NCBI RefSeq assembly: GCF_051020985.1
Contig: NC_134999.1
Coordinates: 24,461,160 to 24,525,159 of the forward strand
Length of the DNA: 64,000 bases
From: Nomia melanderi
Taxonomy: Eukaryota > Arthropoda > Insecta > Hymenoptera > Halictidae
Reading direction: 5' to 3'
Below the pieces are notes generated by a model that was given only the letters and a program-made list of their open reading frames with translations, was not told the origin of the DNA and ran no database searches. Position numbers and translations under genes: made by a program. Below, in pieces: positions 32,812 to 43,457 of the stretch (position 1 is the first letter of the stretch; the number at the start of each line of letters is the position of its first letter).

Positions 32812-33145
32812 ACTCCAAGAGTATCTGTTCAGACTTTGATTCAGTTAGAATTCAATTCTCGTAGTGCTAAATGAATTTTAATAATTTCTCAGAGAAGCAT
32901 TTACCTTTCTAATAGCAAAAAGAACACTAAATAAACTCCATAAGTTTCCCATATCAAATCTATCGACCGAAACATAATCAACTCTTGAAACTTAACCACA
33001 AATGCCTAAACCAAAGAAACACTCCATAAGTTTCCCATATCAAATCTATTGACGAAACTACCCAACACTTTCTACCGAATAATCAACTCTTCCTAAAACT
33101 GAACCACAAATGCCTAAATGAAAGAAACACTAAGTTTCCCATATC
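32812..33145. repeat. K-family end and local tandem duplication
   Basis: 32812-32850 matches reverse K (AAACTCCAAGAGTATCTGTTC). From 32930, the words AAGTTTCCCATATCAAATC and CTTAACCACAAATGCCTAAA repeat two to three times at about 90 bp. Confidence 0.8.
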
Positions 33146-34076
33146 AAATCCACCTAAAAGACGCTACAACTTCAGCAACAAACTCTTAATCGATTCAAGG
33201 CGTCAACAAACGATCAAACTAAAGAAAAATTAAAATAAAATCTATCTCCATCAGATTCCCCATATCCGAGGAACGTCGTTGAAACCGGCGAAATCGAAAT
33301 CGGACAATCGAGGCGCTTCCTTGTCAGAGCCATCGCTGTATCCGGTTTTTGCCGTGGAAGTTCGGGGACACGACGCGGACAGTAACGCCGGCGATTTTTC
33401 GCCATCGGTGCTCTCGCGGCGGTATCCAGTGGGAGGACCGGTTTCACAGTGGCTTAAATCCTGTTATGCCCGCGCGGCGTAAGCCGCTTGCTTTCACGGA
33501 CAAGCGCGAGTCCTCGGTGTGCGCCGCGTTCGTTGTCGCTCGCCTCGTTGCCCGTTGCTGGTCGCTGGTCGCCCGTTGTCGCTCCCCGTGTTCGCCGCGC
33601 TGATTTCTCCCCTCTGGTCTAGAAAGCGTCGCAGGGAAGGTTTCCACTAAAATAGGACTCGGCCGGGTATTATTACATCGGCGGGTCGTAAAGATCGCGA
33701 AAGGCGGGGACGCGGCGGGCAAACCGTGGAGGAATTTTTCTCGCGTCGATAACGACCCATTGTCCAGTCCGTCGCTGAACGATACCCGTGAAAAAGAAGG
33801 GTTTACGAGCGGATCGGCTCGGGCCACGAAATTTCTCGCTCGTGTATTTTCATTATCGATTCGCTCGGCGCCCCTCTCGCCACCCCCATTTGTAACTGTA
33901 ACGACGGGACCACGTCGTTATTATAAAACGGGGGAAAACCCGGCCTCGCCGAGCTTTATCGCCGTTTCCCGCGACGGATCGTCTTGCGGCTTTTTACGAT
34001 TGTTTGTTACATCACGGAGGAATCGGGAATGCGATGAATTTCGATTGATGCGACGTGATCCCGGATGATTTGATAC
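33146..34076. other. GC-rich unique block
   Basis: 33260-34050 is one of the largest GC-rich blocks. Overlapping open frames on both strands (33279-33482, 33349-33603, 33444-33827 -, 33760-34068) show no known domain. It could hold a promoter, enhancer or an untranslated exon; none can be demonstrated. Confidence 0.4.
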
Positions 34077-34178
34077 AAAATTATAAACTCTGGGATTTAC
34101 TATTAACCTTTTTGTATTGCGTGAATACGTGAAATGTTGTGAAAATAGCTTTGTTCCTTATTTTATGTGTGATTTCTT
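34077..34178 (+). repeat. Family A interior fragment
   Basis: ATACGTGAAATGTTGTG, AAAATAGCTTTGTTCCTTA and TGTGTGATTTCTTGG match the middle of forward family A (compare 37260-37340). Confidence 0.75.
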
Positions 34179-34468
34179 GGTAAATGGTGGTCTGAAGTTG
34201 GTGTATGGATGGAGGAATTTTACGGGATGAGTTACTCGGACATGGTTTTCGTGGGAATGATTCCGTGGATTTTTGGAGGTTTACTTCGTTTGTATGTGTT
34301 GTTGTCTTCGAGAAATATGTTGAGACAGTGAAGCCAAAGGTAGAAGACAAGAAAGTGAGATCATACTTTCATCTTGTTGATGTTTTGCATCGCTTTTCTG
34401 TTCATTAACGTCGCTTGTCAAACAGTCTTTGAATTACTCGTAGTTACGTCGAAAGCCGCACGATTTTA
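34179..34468. other. Non-coding, nothing recognised
   Basis: Short open frames on both strands only. Confidence 0.4.
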
Positions 34469-34641
34469 ACAAAGACGATGTTTTTTTAAATGAACTCAAA
34501 GACAAATCACAAGTGAATCGAGAAACAAAGCTTTTTTATCCTAATATTTCAGACACCGATGCATTATACATAATTCAATATTAAATATTAAATTTTATAG
34601 TTTTACTGCATCAAATCAAGTGGTGACTGAGAGTCAAAGGG
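34469..34641 (-). repeat. Family A, palindrome-end portion
   Basis: Ends CAAATCAAGTGGTGACTGAG and GTCAAAGGG-TTAA (34642-34645). The opposite terminus has decayed. Confidence 0.8.
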
Positions 34642-34689
34642 TTAATATAACGATATACCAATGATGAAATGATTAGATGTAAGGATTAA

Positions 34690-34795
34690 TCCGTTGCCTT
34701 ATGATTTACTTCTCAACTGTACTGATAGAACGACTACTGTTAATAATTTAGTATAAAATTAATTATATTTACTCTAAAGCTTAGAGATTAATAAT
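34690..34795 (-). repeat. Family F fragment
   Basis: TTAA 34686-34689 then CCGTTGCCTTATGATTTAC and CTCAACTGTACTGATAGAAC, the reverse of the family F right end at 57600-57670. Confidence 0.75.
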
Positions 34796-34888
34796 AGGCA
34801 AGTAATAATTTATGTTAGAAATTAGTAACGCTTAAATTTGTCGAATTGGTTCTGAAATTTTCATCAATCTGACACATTATTATAAGAG

Positions 34889-35075
34889 TTACCTAATTAG
34901 ATCACAAACATTGTCATTACAAGACACCAAAAGACATTCATTCAAATAAAACGCTTCATCTCTCGAACAAAATCAAAAATTGATACCGATAAAGCGCGTC
35001 GCGCGACCCGCCATTTTGTCGCACCGCGAGCCGCCATAGCGCTCAGCACTGAAGCGTCACTATTCACGAAAAGGC
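34889..35075 (+). repeat. Family J copy
   Basis: CTAATTAGATCACAAA, ATCTCTCGAACA and the GC-rich core ACCCGCCATTTTGTCGCA then AGCGCTCAGCACT match the 49.7-50.2 kb array. The core holds a reverse-strand AAAATGGCGGG. Confidence 0.8.
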
Positions 35076-35494
35076 GCGCGTCATTAGACAAGTTCCCCTG
35101 AACATTCAGCGAAAAATCACGATGGATATCGAGAGAACTCTACTCTACTCTGCCAGAACAATTTTCCGACCCGCAGGCGTCAAGTTTGCAACATTGTCGG
35201 CGGTCCTCGTCGCCGACTTTCGGAGGCAGTGTTAAGGAGATTTACAATCGTCGTTTCGGCCACCGTAAACGAAGCATTTTCGGGAGCAAACGATCGCAGT
35301 TAAACCCTCCCTGGAACGCCGCCGGGGAACATTTAAGGGAGCAACGGCGAAATTTTCGGGCGATCCGCTCGGATATGTTGCCGCGCGACGCCAAGAGATA
35401 TCGCCAGGATAATAGCGTCGTTTTATACCGTGCTGATATATTGCGGCTAACAATGTATTCAGACTACTAGACACTGAATGCCAAACCGAGCCAC
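35076..35494. other. Unique GC-richer sequence
   Basis: Open frames 35186-35470 (+) and 35232-35522 (-) overlap on opposite strands; neither is recognised. Confidence 0.4.
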
Positions 35495-35890
35495 TCGCCA
35501 TTTTTTCCGACGATTCCGACAAATTGCTTGCAATGGACTCTTGCGGCTAAATTCTAGCGTTTTATAGAGAAACTGACAGCTTTCGGCTTTCTTGGACGTT
35601 GATTCACTCGATTTGGGCAGTTTTGAAGCTTGAGTATCATGCGTTTCAAGACAAAAGAATATTTAGTTATGGTTCATTAAATGATTCGGACAAATTGCTT
35701 AAGCTGGATTCTTGTGCGGCTAGATTCTAGCGTTTTATAGAGAAACTGACAACTGCGTTTCGGCTTTCTTCGAACGTTGATTCACTCGATGTTGGCAATT
35801 TTGAATGTCGAATATCATATTTCAAGACGAAAGAATATTTTGGACAAAAGAATATTTATGGTTCACTCAGTTGAATGATTGTTTCAGTGC
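35495..35890. repeat. Local tandem duplication, ~180-bp spacing
   Basis: GCGTTTTATAGAGAAACTGACA at 35558 and 35732, each followed by TTTCGGCTTTCTT, GACGTTGATTCACTCGAT-like words and TTCAAGAC(A/G)AAAGAATATTT. Confidence 0.9.
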
Positions 35891-35957
35891 TGATCACCTA
35901 ATGCGCTGACATTCAGCTAGAACGTGCAACAAAATGCGGTTCAATTAAATGATTCAA

Positions 35958-36181
35958 CCCTTCGCACTCGAGAGGTGACTCACCACTTGATTTGCAAAAT
36001 TATAAAATTGAATATTTAGTATTTTAAATGAAACTTTGTATTGCTATGGGAAATATTTAAATAAAATTACTTTGTTCCTCAGAATGCTTGTGATTTTCCT
36101 TCGAGTTAACTTCAAAGAATCGTCTTCGCCTCATCAAAGAATGTTAAATATTTCTAGTGAGAAACTTCCGAGTGCAAAGGG
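35958..36181 (+). mobile_element. TTAA element, family A, forward
   Basis: Left CCTTCGCACTCGAGAGGTG, right CTTCCGAGTGCAAAGGG with TTAA at 36182-36185. Left flank TCAA (35954-35957) is one change from TTAA. The palindrome has lost its middle (GGTGACTCACC). Confidence 0.88.
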
Positions 36182-36185
36182 TTAA

Positions 36186-36394
36186 TACTCTATTGTTTTC
36201 GTATTCTGCTCTATGAAAGTATAACGGGTGACGGAATTACACATTACATGAGGTGTAACATAATGCAAGCAACTGAAACATTATCCTCGGTGATCCGATA
36301 GCTGTCGTTTAAGAATATTCTAGAGACGCTCACAAAGGATACTCTTTCGCTCTAGATTCTCAGGGATTAACAATCATTTGCAACCTCCAAGAAC
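36186..36394. other. Non-coding, nothing recognised
   Basis: Unique sequence. Confidence 0.4.
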
Positions 36395-36775
36395 TAGACA
36401 GCTCAAACTGCCATTCCCAATTCCTACAATCATCAAGACATATCTTCAGAGATATTTTCAGGAAACTGAAGAAACTAACCCTAGAACTAAGCTCAAAATC
36501 ACATTCCCAATTCCTGCAATCATCAAACAGACAAATATCTCTAACAAATTGAAGAAATTTAGCAGTCGAACTGAATTTGAAATCATCTAAACCAGCTACT
36601 GGTTTCAGTTCATCAAAAAGACATTTCCGGGAAACTGAAGAAACTAACCGTAGAACTAAGCTCAAAATCACATTCCCAATTCCTGCAATCATCAAAATCA
36701 TCTCTGAGAAACTGAAGAAACTTAACACTCGAACTGAATTTGAAATCATCTAAACTAGCTACTGTTTCAGTTGAT
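36395..36775. repeat. Local tandem duplication, ~195-bp spacing
   Basis: AGAACTAAGCTCAAAATCACA occurs at 36483 and 36652; CATTCCCAATTCCTGCAATC and CGAACTGAATTTGAAATCATC also recur. Confidence 0.9.
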
Positions 36776-37179
36776 TTCGAGAACTCTCAGCAAAGTTGTA
36801 CGTCAAAACACATATCCGAATGCGTTTCAGTTGGCTCGTTTCATAAACGGAGTGGCTTCGAAATCATGGGGATCGAGTGTGGCGTGGGAGGGGGTGAATT
36901 AAGAGGGGACTAGAGTTATTGTGGGGGAAGGCGGGGTTAATGGGTTTCGAGGACACTGGCGCTACACCAGGAGATCTCACGCTCCGTCTGTTAAGAACGA
37001 TGGAACTGCCTTCGCGAAGCGTTAAGTTCGAGGAATATGAGGCGCGAAAGGGATTTCTTTTCGCGGTGGCCGTTGAATTTAAATCGCCGGTACACTCGGG
37101 GATTCAGGGAAAAGGTCATGGCCGACGATTCGATACCCTTTAGCCCTCGCGCATCGGAAGTCTGACCTTTCTCTGGAGA
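36776..37179. other. Unique GC-richer sequence
   Basis: No supported gene. A + open frame 36919-37143 has no recognised domain. Confidence 0.4.
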
Positions 37180-37183
37180 TTAA

Positions 37184-37365
37184 CCCTTTGCGATAGGCGA
37201 CTCCCAGGTGATCGAGAGGATTTTGTACAGTCAAATTATTAACTTTTGTATTTAACATTAAGTTTTGTATACTGCAATACGTGAAATATTGAAGAGAAAT
37301 AGCTTTGTTCCTTAATTTATGTGTGATTTCTTGATAAATTCATTTTGCAGAATCTTAGAAGAAAC
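37184..37365 (+). repeat. Family A, left three-quarters
   Basis: TTAA 37180-37183 then CCCTTTGCGATAGGCGAC and interior words GCAATACGTGAAATATTG, AATAGCTTTGTTCCTTAAT. The right terminus is absent. Confidence 0.8.
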
Positions 37366-37460
37366 TATAATCTTCAATTGAAAGCCTAATCACAATAGAC
37401 AGTTTCCAAAGAATCCAAAATTCCTCGTTAACTCTTAGAAAGTAGAATCAGATGCTTTCT

Positions 37461-37926
37461 TTCTAATCATTTTTATTTCTCCTATTACTCCCAAAAAACT
37501 GTAACGATTATTTAAATCGGATCATAATTTGAACAGCATTACTGCTAGTGTTTGCAAAAATAAAAAAAAAGAAGCATCGCTCGGCATTTGTCGACCAAAT
37601 TGCCTAAACACACGGTAGTTCCGTCCATATTGCGTCGATCGAGGTGCAGACTCGCGGAAATCGTCGCGTCGCAGCCATAGATGCTCACTTCTTTTCATTC
37701 TAATCATTCATTTTCATTTCTCTTATTACCTTAAAAAACTGCAACGATCATTTGAATTTGATCACAATTTGAACAGCAGTAATTCAAATCAATGTTTGCA
37801 AAAATAGAAAAGAAGAAGCATCGCTCGGCGTTTGTCGATCAAATTTCCTAAACACACGAGCCTATGTCCGTTCATATTGCGTCGATCGGGGCGCAGACTC
37901 GCGGAAATCGTCGCGTCGCAGCCATA
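37461..37926. repeat. Tandem duplication of a ~225-bp unit
   Basis: Copies 37461-37680 and 37698-37926 share TTCTAATCATT, GAAGCATCGCTCGGC, CCTAAACACACG, ATATTGCGTCGATCG and GACTCGCGGAAATCGTCGCG. The GC-rich 3' half is better conserved between copies than the AT-rich 5' half. Confidence 0.93.
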
Positions 37927-38451
37927 CATCAGATCTATACGTCCCGAGGACACTGTGAGTCACCGGTGACTGATTAGATACCAATCCATCTGCCGCGCGA
38001 CCCGATAGCCGCATCCGCCAGGATATTAATCACGATGGATCTTGGTGATAAACGATTTCGGCAGCGACGCTAATGATATTACCGATCGCGAAGTTGATTC
38101 CGGGGACCGCGAATCTCAGATCTCTGGGACCGTTCCTCTCGCCTGAACGGTTACGTTATCGGCCGGCAGCTGTTCGTTGCGTCACCGATCCGCTCGAAAA
38201 ATTACGGTAAATCGTTCGTGCAACAGGACTCGAATGGTCTGATGTAAACCGAGCGTGAATATATTTAGCTACACATCCGATGTTCACTGAACCCATGCTC
38301 CACATCGTTTTACGGAATCTCGCGAAATGTTTGCTTCGGAACCGGTGCACGTTTCGTTCGCAGCTTTTGGTTTCGTCTCGCTGTTTTTCGGATAGTTGAT
38401 AGTTAGGATTGATAATTGGTCGCAATTGATAGGTCGAATTCATACTGAAGT
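37927..38451. other. Unique sequence; palindrome at 37957-37970
   Basis: AGTCACCGGTGACT is a perfect 14-bp palindrome identical in core to the family C palindrome, here without recognisable family C ends. The remainder is GC-richer unique sequence with a 95-codon minus-strand open frame of no known type. Confidence 0.5.
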
Positions 38452-39015
38452 TTAAGAATTTAGTGTTATGTAAAGAGTTCGTTGGATTAACTTAGGGAAT
38501 TTCGAATTTAATGCTTTAACGTGAAGAATTTGATAGAGTAAGTTAGGGAATTTGCGAATTTAGTGTTTTAACGTAAAGAATTCGATAGAGTAACATAGGG
38601 AATTCGAATATTCGATGATTATCGGTGCATCAAGCATAAGAGTTCGTGAATTTAGTGTTGCAATGTGAAGAATTCGTTAGAGTAGCTTAGAGAATTCGAA
38701 TATTCGATGATTACCGGTTTATCAAGCATAAGAATTCGCGAATTTAGTGTTTTAACCCTTTGCGGACGAATGTCACTTCGCCGAGCTGAAACTTTCATGC
38801 TTGTAATACCAAGTTGCAAACAAATGATTCAACTACTCAAATAGCAAGCAATCACTACATTTCCTTATTCCCTATTGATCAAGCATTCAATATCTCTAAT
38901 TTCTGAGATTTTGCAGAAGGTTCTCTATACTCTAAATCTTCGTCCACAAAGGATTATCGTAAAGAATTCGTTAGAGTAACTTAGGAAATTCGAATATTCG
39001 ATGATTTATCAAGCA
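38452..39015. repeat. Tandem array (60-100-bp units) split by a family B insertion
   Basis: Units share GAATTTAGTGTTTTAACG, TAAAGAATTCG, AGAGTAACTTAG and AATATTCGATGATTA. The array resumes after 38957 exactly where it was interrupted at 38755. Confidence 0.93.
38756..38953 (+). mobile_element. TTAA element, family B, with visible empty site
   Basis: 198 bp: CCCTTTGCGGACGAATGTC to TTCGTCCACAAAGGA. Flanks are TTAA (38752-38755) and TTAT (38954-38957). The sister unit at about 38564-38580 reads GTGTTTTAACGTAAAG uninterrupted, so the insertion target was TTAA and the right copy later changed one base. Confidence 0.95.
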
Positions 39016-39172
39016 TGCGGTCGCTCAGAAGCAATTCCAAAATGTTTATACAACTCAGAATCAACAAAAAGAGCTTTCAAACCTAGAGAAATCAAGTGAA
39101 TCCTCGAATACCAGAAGCAAACATCGAAAAATCGACTTAGTCCTCAATTAGCGACTCAATTTGCGACGTTAA

Positions 39173-39595
39173 CACTTTGACTGCTACGTCAGCGTTTCAT
39201 ACATCAACTTAACAATGAATTTCCTCTGTAGCGTAGGGAACTGAATTTTGTTAGATGTAATAAACATAGAAATGACAGTAGTGCAACTGTTACAAAGAAT
39301 CTCTTTTTATTTACCGTTCTATTAACACTAGATTTACGGACGTTTATTCCAAACATTATTCTATTGTTTCCAAAAAACTAAGTGTTCGTCTATATAAATC
39401 GCGAAAATGATGACTTTAAAACCAGACCATTGCAATGCGTATTCGCATAACTGCACGAATGAAAATCGACTTAAACTGATACTAAATAAATAATTAAAAA
39501 ATGCAATATCCGTCAAATTGACGGGTTTCGTAAGTCTAGTGTTAAGAGAACTGTTCTTGCATGAGACTTTCAGTGTTTATTTGACAGTCAACGTG
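39173..39595. mobile_element. TTAA element, family L, outer
   Basis: TTAA at 39169-39172 and 39596-39599. Ends CACTTTGACTGCTACGTC and, inverted, CACGTTGACTGTCAA. The right end carries TTGAC-a-GTCAA. Without the inner element it is about 204 bp. Confidence 0.85.
39327..39541. mobile_element. TTAA element, family E2, nested inside L
   Basis: 215 bp between TTAA 39323-39326 and TTAA 39542-39545. Ends CACTAGATTTACGGAC and, inverted, CACTAGACTTACGAAAC. One-ended palindrome CCGTCAA-a-TTGACGG near the right end. Confidence 0.9.
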
Positions 39596-39599
39596 TTAA

Positions 39600-40160
39600 T
39601 AATTCATCACTAACATCAGACTCCCACGTCCACCTCGATACATCGAACACGAGTTCAACAAAACCCGAAACACCCAGAAACCTCTGGATCTATCCGCTGC
39701 AGTTCAAACTTCCCCAAAGTTCGATCGCGGTTGTATAATAAACGAAAAGCACTATCAGAGCCGCGCACTATTCGAATAAATAATGCGTGTTCCGGTGGAA
39801 TATTTAAAACGAGACGGCTGGCCGGTCAATCAATGCGATCTACATCGAGATTCTATGATAATTATCAGCCGGCGAAATGTGATTATCGGACAGATGTGGT
39901 CGGCGCGTGTCGGAGAGCTGCGCGCGGACGCGGAGAACAACTGTTCCCATGCGCTCGGCGTGCTCGCGCGTTTTATTGCATTTGCATGAGCATACAGCGT
40001 GCGTGCGTGCGCGCGCGTGTCGATCGTTAAAGAGTGCTGGTCGGCTTCCCACGCTAAGCTGGCGAGAAAGAGCGACGACTGCGACGATCTACGACGACGA
40101 CGACGACGACGACGGCGCGGCGCCGGCGACGTCGACGCCAGCCGCCGCGTCGACGGCTGC
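39600..40160. other. GC-rich block with (GAC)n at 40090-40113
   Basis: CpG-dense between 39880 and 40150, with GTGCGTGCGTGCGCGCGCG and a GAC trinucleotide run. Open frames in several registers are composition-driven. Confidence 0.5.
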
Positions 40161-40192
40161 TATATAATACAGCCACTCTAACGGTTAGTCCG
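40161..40192 (+). promoter_or_regulatory. Weak TATA promoter candidate
   Basis: TATATAA at 40161-40167 follows the CpG-dense block; GTTAGTC (A at 40187, 26 nt from the TATA start) loosely resembles an insect initiator. No downstream promoter element. If real it would start a + strand transcript or alternative first exon. Confidence 0.22.
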
Positions 40193-40294
40193 AGAGACTC
40201 CTTTGATGCGGAAATGGAATTGCCCGGAATTCGCGGGAATCGATGATTGCGGGAATAAGGGAGCTCTGTTGGTTTTCAATCTGTTAGCGTTTAA

Positions 40295-40603
40295 CACTTT
40301 GACTGCCACGTCACTCGAATTCGGGTGATTTTTTACAGAAACTTGGACGTTAACCCCTTAACGCGAGAATCTGTGATTTGAGTAATTTCACTGAGGAATT
40401 CGTTAACCCTTTGCACTCCAAAGGTGCCTCTCAGCCATTTGATTGGTGCATGAGAATTTTTATAGAATTTGGATATGTGTAACACGAATTCGAAGTGAAA
40501 TTTAGAACATCGAGTTCATTAGTCTCTTCTGTAAGTTATAAATTTTGGTTTGATCGATATAATCGACGCTCGCGTTTTTAGTAGTTGAAGTTTAGTCAAT
40601 GTG
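40295..40603. mobile_element. Train of truncated TTAA elements
   Basis: TTAA at 40291 (family L left end CACTTTGACTGCCACGTC), 40350, 40358 (CCCCTTAACGCGAG, R-like), 40403 (CCCTTTGCACTCCAAAGG, an A variant also at 62690-62745) and 40604 (family I). Adjacent ends share single TTAA sites. 40485-40562 repeats 31160-31218. Confidence 0.7.
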
Positions 40604-40607
40604 TTAA

Positions 40608-40790
40608 CCACTTGTGCTGGAAATGAATTTAGAGATTTGGCAAAGTCTGGTGAATTTTGTTTTTAACTATTTTATGATATGTGCACTTTGTTTGTTGATT
40701 ATTCTGTATAGAGTGATACATTTCGAAGTAATCTAATAGTAATGCAACGAGATTGTCAATGTGTGAAAGACATCATTTTTTCCAGTGCAA
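40608..40790 (+). mobile_element. TTAA element, family I, forward
   Basis: TTAA 40604-40607 then CCACTTGTGCTGGAAATG. Right end TTTTTCCAGTGCAAGTGG followed by AAAA instead of TTAA. Terminal inverted repeat CCACTTG...CTGGAAA. Confidence 0.85.
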
Positions 40791-40873
40791 GTGGAAAAGA
40801 TAAAGAATTCATCGTTGAAAGAATTAGTATCAAGCTTTACGATGACGTGTGTACTCAAACACAGTTGATTGGT

Positions 40874-41155
40874 TAACCTTTGCTCTTGGAAGTTTGAAAT
40901 ATCTAAGATTTTTAGGCGACATTCTTTGAGAAGTGATAGAACGTTGAGTTAAAAAACGAACTTCTATATTTCGCTTGAGAGGCGCATTTCAATCGCTTGA
41001 TTCGATATAGCATAATAATAAACTCAAACATATGATATTAAGCTTCTACAATGCATCAATATGTGAAATATTGTATAATAACTTCCCTTAATTTTCAAAG
41101 AATGTTCACAGAAAATGTTGAATATCTCCATTAAAGCCTTCGATTGCAAACACAG
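40874..41155. repeat. Composite of two family A pieces
   Basis: Starts like the non-palindrome end of reverse A, then from about 40980 reads as forward A (GCATCAATATGTGAAATATTG). 41036-41155 is duplicated at 41430-41550. Confidence 0.7.
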
Positions 41156-41159
41156 TTAA

Positions 41160-41359
41160 CTTTTTGCTCTAGAAAGTTTTTCAATGGAAATAATCAACAT
41201 TTTCTGACGAGATATAGGTGATATTGTTTGAAATTCATTCATTCATTAATAAATTAAGCAACAGAGATAATATATAGATTAAACATTAAATATTCAACTT
41301 CATAGTTGTGTTGTATCGAAACATGTGGTGACTGAGAGTCATCTCTCGAGTGTAAAGGG
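41160..41359 (-). mobile_element. TTAA element, family A, complete
   Basis: 200 bp between TTAA 41156-41159 and 41360-41363. Ends TTTTTGCTCTAGAAAG and CTCTCGAGTGTAAAGGG, with the palindrome GGTGACTGAGAGTCATC. Confidence 0.9.
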
Positions 41360-41429
41360 TTAACTGCTTAACTCTAAAGATAAATTACAATATCACTACC
41401 ATCTTACGATAAATAATAAATCGTGTTAA

Positions 41430-41550
41430 GCTTCTATGATGCATCAATACGTGAAATATTGTATAATAACTTCCTTAATTCTCAAAGAATATTTATTACA
41501 GAAAATATTGAATATTTCCAGTGAAGCCTTCGAATGCAACGACAGTTGGT
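41430..41550. repeat. Second copy of the 41036-41155 segment
   Basis: TTAAGCTTCTATGATGCATC, ACGTGAAATATTGTATAATA and GCCTTCGAATGCAA match 41036-41155 across the intervening A element. Confidence 0.85.
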
Positions 41551-42232
41551 TAACTCAAAAGATAAATTACAATATCACTATCAGTGTCTTACAACAAAGG
41601 AATGTTACAATAATGCGTGTCAGCGACTCTGCAAATTCAGCGCCATAGCCGTTCCCAGCGTCCATTTTTTCGCTTCCGCCTTGTCTCTCCTCGTCTCGTC
41701 CAAAGCCTCTTTCCTTTCGCTTCGATCACGTCGAGACAGCTCCTCGACAGCGCTAGGCCACCCTTCTGGCTACCGTTAGCGTCGCCTAATGATTATCGAC
41801 TCCCCGATATCGGTGCCCTTGTTATCAGCGATTCAGGGGACGCTACTCGTATAGTTCATTCTGCGGTCGAGTCATGTAATTTCTTTCCTCGAACCGTTCT
41901 TACATATTTCACGCTTAACACTGGATTCACGGAACACGCAATTGCTGAATTCTACGTTTCGCAGCCTCGAACTTCGATAATAACTTGATGATAATACTTT
42001 ATGATAATAACTTCGATTTATGGTGAAATGCGAACGCTTGTCTCCATTTGTTTCTCTCCTGAATCCAATTTCGAATATTTGGATGTGTCTACTTCGTTTT
42101 TATCTTGTTAAATTGACTTGTTTCACTATCAATTATTAGAGACACGCGATTTTTACGAAGACAATTGCACAGAACTCGCTACACAATTCAACTTTCAACT
42201 TTTAACTTAACATTGAGCGCCGGCGACTTAAA
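41551..42232. other. Unique sequence, GC-richer at 41620-41900
   Basis: A 123-codon + open frame (41617-41988) has no recognised domain. Treated as chance. Confidence 0.4.
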
Positions 42233-42545
42233 AGCTTCGATATGTAGAATATCGAATAAAAAACTAATCCTTCGACTATAATAAACTTTGAGAAGCACCA
42301 ACCATATTCTGCATTGTGCACTGTATTTTCTAATTATGTAGAATTGTGTAGAATATTGCTCGTTTCATCCATCAATGAGTTTTACTCAGTCACTTGATTC
42401 AGCTCATAGGAAATTATCAAGTTTCATATTTAATGTTAAGCTTCGATATGTGGAATATTGAATAAAAAACTAATCCTTCGACTACGATAGACTTTGAGAA
42501 CACAGTAGAAATCATTGACTTTGTATTCTGCATTGAATTCTCAGT
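42233..42545. repeat. Local duplication, 206-bp spacing
   Basis: AGCTTCGATATGT.GAATAT and AAAAAACTAATCCTTCGACTA occur at 42233 and 42439. Confidence 0.88.
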
Positions 42546-42690
42546 CTAGATACTAAGAATTCCCCATTAACACATTGAACGCAACGTATCATCCACTCAG
42601 CCCAAATGCCTTCATCATAATTTTCTTTCATAATTCGACAATAGCGACGTTAATGATAAGAAAAAGGGTGTAGAATGTCAACAAGATTAA

Positions 42691-42893
42691 CCCTTTGCAC
42701 TTGAGAATATTTTTCTCGATAAACATTCATTATTTTCAACGTCAATGATATTTTCTGCAATTAACGTAAAGAAATACCTCGCATAAATTAAGTGACTATC
42801 TTATTCCGACGTTCCATCTGTTCGTACATTTCAATTTAATCTTGAATTTTCAATTTTACAATTTTCTTGGGTCAAATCAAAGACTGAAGACGT
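42691..42893 (-). repeat. Family A subfamily A2
   Basis: TTAA 42687-42690 then CCCTTTGCACTTGAG. The interior (AAATTAAGTGAC, TTATTCCGACGTTCCAT) is closer to 45379-45651 than to typical A. The palindrome end is decayed. Confidence 0.7.
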
Positions 42894-43457
42894 TAAAACA
42901 CAATGAAAATCGTTGATTGCCAGAAAACGCGAGTTTCATCAATACGAAATGAATTTAGTTTCCTGTACGAAGAATATTAGACATAAATACACGCCGCCAG
43001 CGAGCGTGTTAAACGTTGACGTTAAACGATGAGTCTAATACTGGGAACAGTCTGCCTTTATCTCGTGCATGCGAAGAATTGAGAAACTAGAAATTCCAAG
43101 TAGAACTGTCATACGTTGCCTTCTCAGATTTCGACGGTTATATACGTTTTGACTCTCAGAAAAGAGATTCATGATTCAAAAAGGTGTCAGTACTTCATTA
43201 AAAATATTTAGAGAGAAAAATGGAATAAAAATCCAGGTTGTTTTGTAACCTATTGGCAACTGCACCTAATTTTTATGGTATTCCTAGCGAAAACGTAAAA
43301 TGCTATAACATTTCTTCCCTCTTTTATTTTCCTTAGTACAAAATCTGGATGTGTGGGGAATCTAATAATTTTAGGGTAGTTTCTTTAAGATTCATTAAAA
43401 TATCTAACATCATTCTTGGTGCAATATTCGAGCCTACAGAGTTCAAAGGGTTAAAAT
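42894..43457 (-). other. Non-coding, ending in a family P terminus
   Basis: 43415-43457 reads AATATTCGAGCCTACAG, AGTTCAAAGGG-TTAA: the reverse of the P terminus at 13986 and 60595. The other end of this copy is not identifiable. Confidence 0.55.
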
